Below, in pieces: positions 31,628 through 40,213 of a stretch of 41,947 nucleotides of DNA. Every line of letters begins with the position of its first letter. The stretch's first letter is position 1. The translations under genes were made by a program, and so were the position numbers. Source of the DNA: an uncultured Blautia sp. (lineage in GTDB: Bacteria; Bacillota; Clostridia; Lachnospirales; Lachnospiraceae); the NCBI GenBank assembly GCA_934364795.1, contig CAKRMK010000030.1:1-41947 (forward strand), read 5' to 3'. The notes below the pieces were generated by a model. The model was not told the origin of the DNA. It saw only the letters and a program-made list of their open reading frames with translations, and ran no database searches.

Positions 31628-34600
31628 ATGAAGAAAAAATTTTTAAGCTTATTTTTGACGGCTGCAATGTTGTCGACTTCATTGGGGACCAATGTTATAT
31701 GGGCAGAGGAATTTACCGATATGGGATTTGAAGATGGAGAAGACTTTGAAGAAGAGGCAGAATATGTGCCAGAAGAAGTACAGGCAGAGACACAGAATGT
31801 TTCTTTGGATGAGTTTAATGAAGATGCACAGGAATATCCGGAAGCTGGCTTTTCAGACGCGGCAGAACTTTCAGAAGAAACAGACTTTATGGCGCTGGAG
31901 AATGCCAATATTGTGTCAGAAGAGAGCTTGCCAGCTGATGCAAGCAGATCAGTTTTTAATGATGATGCGGATTGTACTGTAACCGATTTAAAGATTATTA
32001 AAGGTCCAGATAAAACCGTATTTGGCTGGGATGAAATTAAATCAGATGAGTATATTTGGGGATCAGAATTTGATCTTACAGGGCTTGTGGCAAGAGTAAG
32101 CTACAGCGATGGCACACAGGAGGATTTGAACTTTACTACGGCACAAGCAAAAGAAGACTCAAAAGGAAATGTATTTTATTGCAGAGTATTGGATGTACCG
32201 GTAATTGAATATTTCGGAGAATATTCATATGCTGTACAGCCGGGAGAATATCAGGTTGTTGTTCGCAATTGGTATGATGATAATGCAAATGAAGATAATT
32301 CAGATTCAGCCGAAGATGCACCTGAAGAATTTGAAGATAGCATTTATATTACTATTGAAAAACCCAAATTTGCATCACTGTCAAAGGGAGCAGATGGAGT
32401 TTATTATTCTGATACAGATGATGAAATGCTGGAATTTACACCTGAAGAAGATGGAGTATATTCAATTAAAAGAAAAGATGAAGCAGACGATGGTGGAATC
32501 AGCTGGGGGCTGGCAAGAAACGTTTATGATGAAAAGTTAAACAAAGTGTCACCGGTGTGGAATGATACTTTTTATGATTCCGCTTTTTATTCCCTGAAAG
32601 CAGGAAAAACGTACTATCTTTATTATTGGAAGTCAGCAATATATAACTCTACCCTTTGTGTGGAGAAAAGAAATGCAGTGAAATCTGTTGAACTGGTGGG
32701 AGACTATCAGCCACATTTAATTTATACCCCAATAAATATAGGGGACAGTATGGAGCGTCTTGGGGAAGCATATAAAGGCAAATATGAGCTAAATGATTTG
32801 TGGAAGGGAGAATTAAAAGTTACATATGAAAATGGAGAAAGTGAAATAATTCATACAAATGAACAAAATAAAAATGGCAAGTCTGTAAAAATTTATATCA
32901 CATATACAGGAGAGAAAAAAGTTCCGGAAGCAGGCGTTTATGATGTTTTCTTTGCATTGGAAGATGCACAGGCTGTCTTAAAAAGTGGAATAGAAATAAA
33001 AGATATGACGGAAATGCCTGTTATTAATAATACTGGATCTGTTACAGTAGAACGTATTTCAAATGCTGTATATGCACGTTTACTGACAGGGAAAGAAAAC
33101 AGCTATTTTTTACGATCTGATCCTGACTCGTATGTAATTACAGTTTATCAGGAAAGAAATGGAGAATATATAAAAGTTAAGGATGCATACAGCTGGCAGC
33201 AGTGTGTTTTGAAGCCAAATTCAAGCTATTATCTTAAAGTTGAATTATATGATGAAACAATTAAGAATGTTACATTTATGGTATCTACCTCAGAGGGACA
33301 TGAAAATCACAATGTTGAACTTATAAATGTAAAAGAGGCAACCTGCCAGGAAGATGGTTATAGCGGTGATGCTTATTGTAAAGATTGTGATATGATTTTG
33401 GCAGAAGGGGATGTGATTGATAAAAGTACTGCACATATTCCGGATAACGGAACTGTAGAGTTGGAGCCAACTTGTTATAATACAGGAAGTAAAAAGTATT
33501 GTTGTGCTTTGTGCGGAGAATATTTGTATTACGAGGAACTCCCTAAATTAGAGCATGTTGCTGAAGAAGAATCTGAAAATGCAAGAGCAGCTACCTGTAA
33601 GAGATTTGGCTATACAGGGGATTTGAAATGTAAAAATTGTGAAAAAATCCTTTTAAAGGGTTCAAGAATACCTAAAAAAAGCCATGTATGGGATGAAGGT
33701 GTTGTAACACAAGAACCTATGTGTACAAAAGCTGGCGTTAAAACATACACATGTTCTGTAGGCGGAGAAAAGAAAAATACAGCAATTCCGGCATTAGGAC
33801 ATCATGGAGATACCGAGATAAGAAATGCAAAAGAAGCAACCTGTCAGGAAGAAGGCTATACAGGCGACAAATGTTGTATTATTTGTGGTGAAGTTCTGGA
33901 AGAGGGACAGGTAATTCCCAAATTACCACATAGTGATGATTGCAATCATGGAAAAGATGATGATGAAGATGATGAGACTGAATTTTGGGGAGAACTAGAA
34001 ACAGAACCAGATATAACAGAATATAAATATGGAACTGTTAAAACAGTAGATGATTTTGATCTCACAGGATTAGCTGTAAGAATCTTCTATTACACATACG
34101 ATTATGACGAGGACGAGGAAGAAGAAACTTCAGAATTACTTTATTTTACCAAAAACGGTGAAATAAAATATGATTCAAAAGGACACAAATATATCTGCAA
34201 AGTAAGTGCATATAATCAGGCAACAGAAGAATATCTGGCACCGGGATTTTACAGTATTTCCGTTGAATGTATGGACGTAGATCCAGAAGAATTTGGAACA
34301 GTCACCACTTCAGTTAAGGTGCTTCCAGGTGACGATTTAACCGAGCTGATCCAGAAAGAAGAAGGAATATATTCAGCCGAGGTTTCTGAAGCTGTATATA
34401 TAAAACTGGTTCCGGAGAAAAGTGGAAAATATCTCATAACAGAAGTCTATACATCGGATGATGGAGAAAGAACTGAATATGTTGAGGTGTATGATGAGAA
34501 TCTGCAGTATCCAAAAAGTTCTAATGGAAAATACGAATTAGAAAAAGGAAAAACTTATTATGTAAAGAGCAGACAATCCTGGGAAAATGGTGCAGTTCAT

Positions 34601-36235
34601 ACTTTCATGGCAAAATATGTATGGAATATAAAATCTATAGAATTAGTAGGAAAATATAATACCTGTGATTTCTTCACGCCTTTAAATTTCTACAAAAATG
34701 TATCAGATACAAATCGCTTTTCTATAGCTGATCCATGGCGTGGTCAGATTAAAGTTACTTATGAAAACGGTGATAGTGAAACAATCCGCACCAATGAAAG
34801 AAACAGATATCGGGATTGGATTTCTCGTTATATTGTTTATGATGGTGATGAGGATTTTCCAGAACAGGGCTTGTATGATGTTTATTTTGAACTGAATGGT
34901 ATAACTACTGTTTTGAAAAATGGTGCACAGCTAAAAGATAAAACAGAAATGCCGACCATTAATGAAGCTGGTTCTGTAACAGTGTTAAACAATGGAGATC
35001 CCATATATGTAAGGCTGAAAACGGGAAAAGGCGGTAAGTACAAAATATCCACAGATCCTTTTATCGCAAACGGAATTCGTGTGAATTCAGAAACAGATGA
35101 AAGTGATTATACATTTTTGGATGTGAACGGATCTACCTGTATTTTAAAACCAAATTCTGTTTATTACATTAGTGAAAAACTTTATAGCAGCTGGTTCCTG
35201 GTTGATAAAATGACATTTACAGTAACTGCAGTTGCATGCAGCCATGAAGAGACTGAGATTAGAAATGCCAGTGCAGCTACGTGTACAAAAGAAGGTTATA
35301 CAGGAGATCAGTATTGTAAAGTGTGTAAAGAGCTGGTAAAAAAAGGCTCTGTAATATCAAAAACTGCACATAAGTGGAATGATGGAAAAGTGACAAAAGC
35401 TGCAACATGTGCCGAGAACGGAATAAAAACATTTATCTGCCAGGTCGGTGGAGAGTCCAGAAATGAAGTGATTCCAATGACAGGGCATGGTGATACAGAA
35501 ATCAGAAATGCAAAAACTGCTACTTGTGTAACCGAAGGCTATACAGGTGATACATATTGCAAAGTGTGCCAGAGAAAAATAAAAACCGGAACAGCAATTG
35601 CCAGGACAGCTCATAGCTGGGGCAGTTGGGAAAAAGTTTCTGATGCAACTGTTTTAAAACCAGAAGTACAGAAACAGTCCTGTCAGGTATGCGGAACTTC
35701 TCGGGAAAAAACAGTAGGCGGGAAATTAAAATCTACTATGAAAGTATCTGCATCCAGCCTGAAACTGAAAGTAAAACAAACTACAAAATTACTTACTGTT
35801 TCTGGAATGAAAAAAGGTGATTCAGTCTCTTCGGTAAAATCCAATAACAGCAGAGTCGTAAAAGTTACAGGATTTACCAAAGCTGGTGTGATCACATTAA
35901 AAGCCCAAAATAAAACCGGAAAAGCAAAAGTAACCATCACCCTTGCTGGCGGAGCCAAAAAGACAGTTACCGTAACTGTCCAGAAAGGAACTGTAAAAAC
36001 AACAAAAATCAGTGGTTTAGCCAAAGCAATCACTTTGAAGAAAGGCAAGAAACAGATCTTAAAACCTGTTCTTACGCCAATCACTTCACAGGAAAAGATT
36101 ACATATACAACTTCCAATAAAAAAGTTGCTACAGTAACAAAGAATGGTGTGATTACAGCTAAAAAGAAAGGTACTGCAAAGATTACCGTGAAATCTGGAA
36201 AGAAGAAAGCCGTAGTGACAGTAAAAGTTAAATAA
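31628..36235 (+). CDS. Giant modular secreted protein with duplicated domain set and Cys-rich repeats
   Basis: A 1535-residue exported protein. Layout: signal peptide (1-26); acidic linker (27-115); Ig-like domain (about 119-235); a beta domain (246-345); module M (about 348-555, starting VKSVELVGDYQ); Cys-rich repeats (563-774) built on ATCxExGYTGDxYCKxC and histidines such as PKLPH; an Asp-rich linker; then the same order again: Ig-like (789-900), beta domain (911-1000), module M (1000-1204) and Cys repeats (1204-1363). It ends in two Lys-rich Big_2-like domains (1364-1535). The CxxC/His pattern suggests metal or disulfide stabilisation. No LPXTG, SLH or other anchor is seen. ATG 31628 is chosen over 31565 because the signal peptide starts there and AGGAAAAG precedes it. 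Function is unknown. Confidence 0.85.
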   Translation: MKKKFLSLFLTAAMLSTSLGTNVIWAEEFTDMGFEDGEDFEEEAEYVPEEVQAETQNVSLDEFNEDAQEYPEAGFSDAAELSEETDFMALENANIVSEESLPADASRSVFNDDADCTVTDLKIIKGPDKTVFGWDEIKSDEYIWGSEFDLTGLVARVSYSDGTQEDLNFTTAQAKEDSKGNVFYCRVLDVPVIEYFGEYSYAVQPGEYQVVVRNWYDDNANEDNSDSAEDAPEEFEDSIYITIEKPKFASLSKGADGVYYSDTDDEMLEFTPEEDGVYSIKRKDEADDGGISWGLARNVYDEKLNKVSPVWNDTFYDSAFYSLKAGKTYYLYYWKSAIYNSTLCVEKRNAVKSVELVGDYQPHLIYTPINIGDSMERLGEAYKGKYELNDLWKGELKVTYENGESEIIHTNEQNKNGKSVKIYITYTGEKKVPEAGVYDVFFALEDAQAVLKSGIEIKDMTEMPVINNTGSVTVERISNAVYARLLTGKENSYFLRSDPDSYVITVYQERNGEYIKVKDAYSWQQCVLKPNSSYYLKVELYDETIKNVTFMVSTSEGHENHNVELINVKEATCQEDGYSGDAYCKDCDMILAEGDVIDKSTAHIPDNGTVELEPTCYNTGSKKYCCALCGEYLYYEELPKLEHVAEEESENARAATCKRFGYTGDLKCKNCEKILLKGSRIPKKSHVWDEGVVTQEPMCTKAGVKTYTCSVGGEKKNTAIPALGHHGDTEIRNAKEATCQEEGYTGDKCCIICGEVLEEGQVIPKLPHSDDCNHGKDDDEDDETEFWGELETEPDITEYKYGTVKTVDDFDLTGLAVRIFYYTYDYDEDEEEETSELLYFTKNGEIKYDSKGHKYICKVSAYNQATEEYLAPGFYSISVECMDVDPEEFGTVTTSVKVLPGDDLTELIQKEEGIYSAEVSEAVYIKLVPEKSGKYLITEVYTSDDGERTEYVEVYDENLQYPKSSNGKYELEKGKTYYVKSRQSWENGAVHTFMAKYVWNIKSIELVGKYNTCDFFTPLNFYKNVSDTNRFSIADPWRGQIKVTYENGDSETIRTNERNRYRDWISRYIVYDGDEDFPEQGLYDVYFELNGITTVLKNGAQLKDKTEMPTINEAGSVTVLNNGDPIYVRLKTGKGGKYKISTDPFIANGIRVNSETDESDYTFLDVNGSTCILKPNSVYYISEKLYSSWFLVDKMTFTVTAVACSHEETEIRNASAATCTKEGYTGDQYCKVCKELVKKGSVISKTAHKWNDGKVTKAATCAENGIKTFICQVGGESRNEVIPMTGHGDTEIRNAKTATCVTEGYTGDTYCKVCQRKIKTGTAIARTAHSWGSWEKVSDATVLKPEVQKQSCQVCGTSREKTVGGKLKSTMKVSASSLKLKVKQTTKLLTVSGMKKGDSVSSVKSNNSRVVKVTGFTKAGVITLKAQNKTGKAKVTITLAGGAKKTVTVTVQKGTVKTTKISGLAKAITLKKGKKQILKPVLTPITSQEKITYTTSNKKVATVTKNGVITAKKKGTAKITVKSGKKKAVVTVKVK

Positions 36236-36251
36236 AGTGTTCAATAAAGAG

Positions 36252-36280
36252 TTCAAAAGTAACCGTAGCAGTGGTATTAT
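36252..36280 (+). promoter_or_regulatory. Possible promoter of the 36362 gene
   Basis: TTCAAA (36252-36257), a 17-bp spacer and TATTAT (36275-36280). Confidence 0.45.
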
Positions 36281-36361
36281 AAATTTATCTGAAGCGTGGT
36301 TGATTGTTGAGAAATGGCGCTGAAAATTGAAGTGATTCTTAAGAAAAGAAGGAGGATATCT

Positions 36362-37654
36362 ATGAAATTGAAAAAGAAGTATTTAAGTGTCATTGCGTCG
36401 GTCTTTGTATTAGGTGGTGCACTGGGAGTGACAAGTGCTGCGGCAGAAGGAACTACGGAAGAAGGGGCTGTTGTCAGTGAAGTTGCGGAGGATGCAGTTG
36501 GTGCAGCCACAGTCAGCAAGATAACCTCTATGAAATTTGAGGGAGCTTATCCGCAACTGGTATTTTACCGGGAGACGAATCTTTCCCCTATGCCAACCAA
36601 AGGACAGTATTATCTTGGAAATCCCTGGGTGAGAAAGTCCATTACCATCACTTATGCAGATGGCAAAAAAGAAACCCTTCGGACTTATCAGAAAACCAGA
36701 TACGATGAAGAAATAAATATTTTTATCAAATATTCTGGAAAAAAATCCTTGCCAGAAGTCGGAACTTATGACGTACATTTCCAATTAGATAAATCCGGAA
36801 AAGAAATTATCCTGAAAAATGGGGCTGTAGTCAAAAGTCTTTCGGATATGCCTGTGATTACAGGAACAGGATCACAGGAAGTTGATGTAACGGATACCAC
36901 AGCGTATGCCTGCCTGAAAACGTCAGGTTCTACCCGTTATACCCTGACATGGGATCCAAGTTTTCAGTTTGTATCTGTATATCGGCTGCGAAATGGAAAA
37001 TTGGAAGAATTGAAATATGTGGAAAATGGAAAAATCTGCGTATTAAATCCAAAGCACACTTATTATATCGGTACCCGTTTATATAGTGCTGTTTTGGATT
37101 TGGATAAAATTAAATTTTCGGCAGAAGAGGTTGGCAAAATAAAATCTACCATGAAGATTCCCACTTCAAGTCTGAAAATGAATACAAATCAATCGACTCA
37201 AATTCAGCTGGTCACAGGAATGGAAAAAAGAGATCATGTGGAATCTATAAAATCCAGCAACAGCAAAATCGTAAAGGCAGAGATGGCCGGTCAAAATGGT
37301 GAAGTTACATTAACCACAAAGAATAAAACCGGAAAGGCCAATATAACGATTACACTTGCCGGTGGAGCGAAAAAGACCATTGCTGTAACAGTACGAAGGG
37401 GAACTGTAAAAACAACAAAGATATCTGGTATTCCAAAAACGATTAATCTGAAAGTAAATGGAAGAAAAATATTAAAACCTGTTCTGACGCCACTTACCTC
37501 ACAGGAGCCGGTTACATATACATCTTCTAATGAGAAAGTTGTATCTGTTTTTGAAGGAGGAGTAGTTGAAATTACAGGGAATAAGAAAGGCACTGCCAAA
37601 ATTACCGTAAAATCCGGAAAGAAAAAAGCCGTAGTGACAGTAAAAGTCAGATAG
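36362..37654 (+). CDS. Secreted protein with one module M and C-terminal Big_2-like pair
   Basis: A 430-residue exported protein with a signal peptide (cleavage near VTSAAA, residue 28). Residues about 52-260 are a single copy of the module found twice in the 1535-residue neighbour. Shared landmarks are ITITYADGKKETLRT against LKVTYENGESEIIHT, PEVGTYDVHF against PEAGVYDVFF, and SLSDMPVI against DMTEMPVI. The last 165 residues are the same Lys-rich pair of Big_2-like domains, with near-identical final residues (KKGTAKITVKSGKKK). No anchor motif is seen. GGAGG lies 6 bp before ATG 36362. It probably arose by partial duplication. Confidence 0.85.
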   Translation: MKLKKKYLSVIASVFVLGGALGVTSAAAEGTTEEGAVVSEVAEDAVGAATVSKITSMKFEGAYPQLVFYRETNLSPMPTKGQYYLGNPWVRKSITITYADGKKETLRTYQKTRYDEEINIFIKYSGKKSLPEVGTYDVHFQLDKSGKEIILKNGAVVKSLSDMPVITGTGSQEVDVTDTTAYACLKTSGSTRYTLTWDPSFQFVSVYRLRNGKLEELKYVENGKICVLNPKHTYYIGTRLYSAVLDLDKIKFSAEEVGKIKSTMKIPTSSLKMNTNQSTQIQLVTGMEKRDHVESIKSSNSKIVKAEMAGQNGEVTLTTKNKTGKANITITLAGGAKKTIAVTVRRGTVKTTKISGIPKTINLKVNGRKILKPVLTPLTSQEPVTYTSSNEKVVSVFEGGVVEITGNKKGTAKITVKSGKKKAVVTVKVR

Positions 37655-37687
37655 TGGCTGTTGCAATGCGGGAAATTTCAAAAAAAC

Positions 37688-37738
37688 TGTCCACAAAAAT
37701 TGCCACATATTGAGATATCTGAAAAATAAGTGTACAAT
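37688..37738 (+). promoter_or_regulatory. Promoter with upstream activator-like box (site 1)
   Basis: TTGAGA (37710-37715), a 17-bp spacer and TACAAT (37733-37738). Directly upstream and touching the -35 is a 25-bp box (37688-37712), TGTCCACAAA then AATTGCCACAT, matching the box at 40131. CCACA occurs twice within it, 12 bp apart. Confidence 0.65.
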
Positions 37739-37754
37739 GAATCCATATAAAGGT

Positions 37755-37803
37755 CTGTGCTGAATTTAATTCTGTAACCTGCAAAAAAGCCATTTCAGCA
37801 CAG
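37755..37803 (+). other. 5'-leader stem-loop of the 37832 mRNA
   Basis: CTGTGCTGAA (37755-37764) and TTCAGCACAG (37794-37803) form a perfect 10-bp stem with a 29-base loop, starting about 10 nt after the inferred transcription start. It would protect the 5' end or act in control. Confidence 0.55.
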
Positions 37804-37831
37804 GCTTTACGGAAGAGGGAGGAACTACATT

Positions 37832-38506
37832 ATGAAAACAAAGAAAAAGCTACTTGTCACTATTTTGATCGCAGCTCTTACAATGCTGGCATCAACAGTA
37901 TCTGTCCTGGCGGCAACGAAGAATCCTCTGGCAAAGATGCCAAGACAGGTTGGCTCTGTTGCATCGGAGATTAACTGTGTTTCCGTAACCAACAAAACTG
38001 CTTTTTATACAGAAGCATATAACAGTAAGGTTTCTATTTCTGTGAAGAACAGCAATCCGAAGGTTGCAGATGTACAATACTATTCTACCAAATTAGATGT
38101 GAATGGAAAGCTGAAAAACTGTGGTTACTTTGGTGTAAGATATAAGAAAACCGGAACCACAACGATTACCGTAACAGTAAAAGTAAATGGTAAAACATAT
38201 AAAAGAAGCTGCAAGTATACATTCTATAAGTATACAAACCCATTTAAACTCTTTAAAAAAGGCAATAAAAACATTACCGCAGAGTTTAAGTCAGCACCAA
38301 GTGCCAGCGTATATTCAGACGTAAAGGGAAAATATTCTTATCGTCTGAAAAACGGATATAAAGTCACAAGGATTTTATATTGGGATCAGAGGTTCCAGGG
38401 ACATGAGGTCAAAAACATCAGCCAGGTTCCGTCAAATCCAAGAAGATTATACCTCACCATAGAAAATACAAAGAAGAATTACCTGTTTACCTGGGTTCTG
38501 TCATAA
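37832..38506 (+). CDS. Small secreted Ig-like protein
   Basis: A 224-residue exported protein: a signal peptide (cleavage after VLA, near residue 27), one Big-like beta domain (about 35-135; SISVKNSNPKVADVQYY, then GTTTITVTVKVNGKTYK) and a C-terminal part with no family I recognise (YWDQRFQGHEVKNISQ). It is rich in Lys and Tyr and has no anchor. GAGGGAGG lies 9 bp before ATG 37832. It has its own promoter with the activator-like box and a leader stem-loop, and it ends at a strong terminator. A second gene carrying the same box is the leucine-rich-repeat gene at 40214, so the two are probably co-regulated. Confidence 0.8.
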   Translation: MKTKKKLLVTILIAALTMLASTVSVLAATKNPLAKMPRQVGSVASEINCVSVTNKTAFYTEAYNSKVSISVKNSNPKVADVQYYSTKLDVNGKLKNCGYFGVRYKKTGTTTITVTVKVNGKTYKRSCKYTFYKYTNPFKLFKKGNKNITAEFKSAPSASVYSDVKGKYSYRLKNGYKVTRILYWDQRFQGHEVKNISQVPSNPRRLYLTIENTKKNYLFTWVLS

Positions 38507-38513
38507 AGATTAC

Positions 38514-38545
38514 GGGGCGTGCAAAAGCTGCACGCCCCTGTTTGT
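38514..38545. terminator. Terminator between the converging 37832 and regulator genes
   Basis: GGGGCGTGCA (38514-38523) pairs perfectly with TGCACGCCCC (38529-38538) around a 5-base loop, followed by TGTTTGTA. Confidence 0.85.
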
Positions 38546-38594
38546 ATTTGGAACATTTGAATTTTTCTGACAGAGAAAAATAGTTTACTGCGTA

Positions 38595-40046
38595 TTAATT
38601 TGACAGAGAAAATTCCTGAACCAGTTCTTTTACAATTTTGGTTGTTTCTTTCACACTGCACAGATAATCCTTCTGCAGGCTTTCCATATAGTCCAGAAAA
38701 GTAGAAATAAAGCCGGATTCCCGTAAAATCAGATACATTGTCTGTCCAGCTGCATTTTCAAAAGAAAGATAGCCCATTTGATGGTTGATGCAGATATGCA
38801 AATTTACCGGAAGCCGGGTAAGCGGCTTCTTCAACAGCTGATAATGTTCCTTTTTACAGCCCTCAAGCATGCCTTTTAGCATTTCAAGCCGTTCCGTTGG
38901 CGTGAATGGTCTGGAAAAATCCTGAGGGATTTCACGAAGAATTCCGGTTTTCATAAAATGCCGGATGCCCTCTTCTGTAAAGTAAACATGCATATCCTGC
39001 TCTGTGATAACATTGCTGGTATTTTGGAAAAAGGCATTGACCATGGCCAAGATGCGGGGACGCTCCGGAATCTGGGGGAGCAGTGCGTCACTGGCAATTT
39101 TTTCTGTAATAAATGGTGTAAAACAGGATTCTGGCTGGAGAACATAACAGGGAGAAGCCGTAATGACAATGTCATTCAGCACATTCAGATCCTGGGGTGT
39201 TACCCTGAAAAGATCAAAAAGGCGCGGACACTTTTCCTGGTAATGCTTAAATAAATTCCAAAACTGTGCGATTACAGAAGATTCGTGGTATAAAATACCG
39301 TTTTGACAGTCGGATGAGAATGAAATCGCATAGTCTGAAGTTAAAATCAGGCACGGAAACATATTCATATTAAAAAAATGTGAATGTACGCTGTCGTAAT
39401 AATAGTGTACATGATAATCAATATCCCGCAGATAAAGGGGAAATATATTTTTCAGATATTCAAGCCGGTAAGATTTCTTTTTTGGTGTAAGAAAACTTGT
39501 ATTATTCAGACAGACAATATGACTGATTTTCAGATCGGAAGAAATACTTAAACTGGCAAGATATGAAAATATAAATTCAAAATCAGGCTGTAACAGAAGA
39601 GCAATAGTGCCATGTTCTTTTTCCGCTTCAGATTGGAGCACCTTGCTGATTACATAGTTTAATTTTATCTGTGAAGTCAGTGCCTGGCACAGATCAATAT
39701 TCTGCGGCTGAACCCTGGAATCATCTGTTGTTACCTGGGAAGGGGAAGCAATCGAAAAACAATCCGGAAAGTTGAGCAGAAATTCTGTTACGCTTTTTCT
39801 GCGGAAATAAATTTCTTCTCCTAATACGGTAATCTGGTAGGCATCTTTAAACTGTCGGTATTCCTGGGGACTTAAGCAAAGAAATTCTGCAATTTTTTCA
39901 AAAACATCTTCAGAAGGTGGATTACGTTTACCATTGATCATTTTATACATGGTAGAGCGGTCAATACAGCAGTAATTCACAAGATCAAAAACCTGAATAT
40001 CTTTTTCGCGTATGTATTTGCCGAGTAATTGGGAAAAAGCTGACAT
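38595..40046 (-). CDS. Large HTH transcriptional regulator, probable activator of the secreted-protein genes
   Basis: A 483-residue protein. The N-terminus has an Xre-like HTH (DLVNYCCIDRSTMYKMINGKRNPPSEDVFEKIAEFL, about residues 18-52). The remaining 400 residues form a mixed alpha/beta region with no family I can name; it may sense a signal. No receiver, kinase or membrane segment is seen. The ATG at 40044-40046 is chosen over upstream in-frame starts because GAGG lies at 40058-40061 and the inferred promoter starts transcription near 40077. The gene is divergent from the LRR gene at 40214 and converges on 37832. Both of those genes carry the same promoter box. The activator role is an inference. 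Confidence 0.75.
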   Translation of the reverse strand: MSAFSQLLGKYIREKDIQVFDLVNYCCIDRSTMYKMINGKRNPPSEDVFEKIAEFLCLSPQEYRQFKDAYQITVLGEEIYFRRKSVTEFLLNFPDCFSIASPSQVTTDDSRVQPQNIDLCQALTSQIKLNYVISKVLQSEAEKEHGTIALLLQPDFEFIFSYLASLSISSDLKISHIVCLNNTSFLTPKKKSYRLEYLKNIFPLYLRDIDYHVHYYYDSVHSHFFNMNMFPCLILTSDYAISFSSDCQNGILYHESSVIAQFWNLFKHYQEKCPRLFDLFRVTPQDLNVLNDIVITASPCYVLQPESCFTPFITEKIASDALLPQIPERPRILAMVNAFFQNTSNVITEQDMHVYFTEEGIRHFMKTGILREIPQDFSRPFTPTERLEMLKGMLEGCKKEHYQLLKKPLTRLPVNLHICINHQMGYLSFENAAGQTMYLILRESGFISTFLDYMESLQKDYLCSVKETTKIVKELVQEFSLSN

Positions 40047-40083
40047 AATTTTGTCAAACCTCGTTTCGTTAATAGTATTAAAT

Positions 40084-40112
40084 ATCATAGCATGAAACAG
40101 ACTTTTTATAAA
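40084..40112 (-). promoter_or_regulatory. Probable promoter of the HTH regulator
   Basis: On the minus strand TTTATA (40107-40112), a 17-bp spacer and TATGAT (40084-40089). It ends 19 bp from the box at 40131, so one bound regulator could affect both directions. Confidence 0.45.
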
Positions 40113-40130
40113 CCGAAAAAGTAAAAAAGT

Positions 40131-40180
40131 TGTCCACAAATAATGCCACATCTTGTAAAAACGGGAGAAACGTTTAAAAT
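40131..40180 (+). promoter_or_regulatory. Promoter with upstream activator-like box (site 2)
   Basis: The box TGTCCACAAA then TAATGCCACAT (40131-40155) touches the -35 TTGTAA (40153-40158). A 16-bp spacer leads to TAAAAT (40175-40180). It matches site 1 at 22 of 25 positions. Confidence 0.68.
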
Positions 40181-40213
40181 AGAATCAGAAAAATTTTTTG
40201 TGGGAGGAAGAAC

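Noticed and set aside
38514..38538. GGGGCGTGC hairpin as another copy of the palindromic repeat
   Set aside because: Only the GCACGCCCC core is shared; a simple terminator between converging genes explains it.
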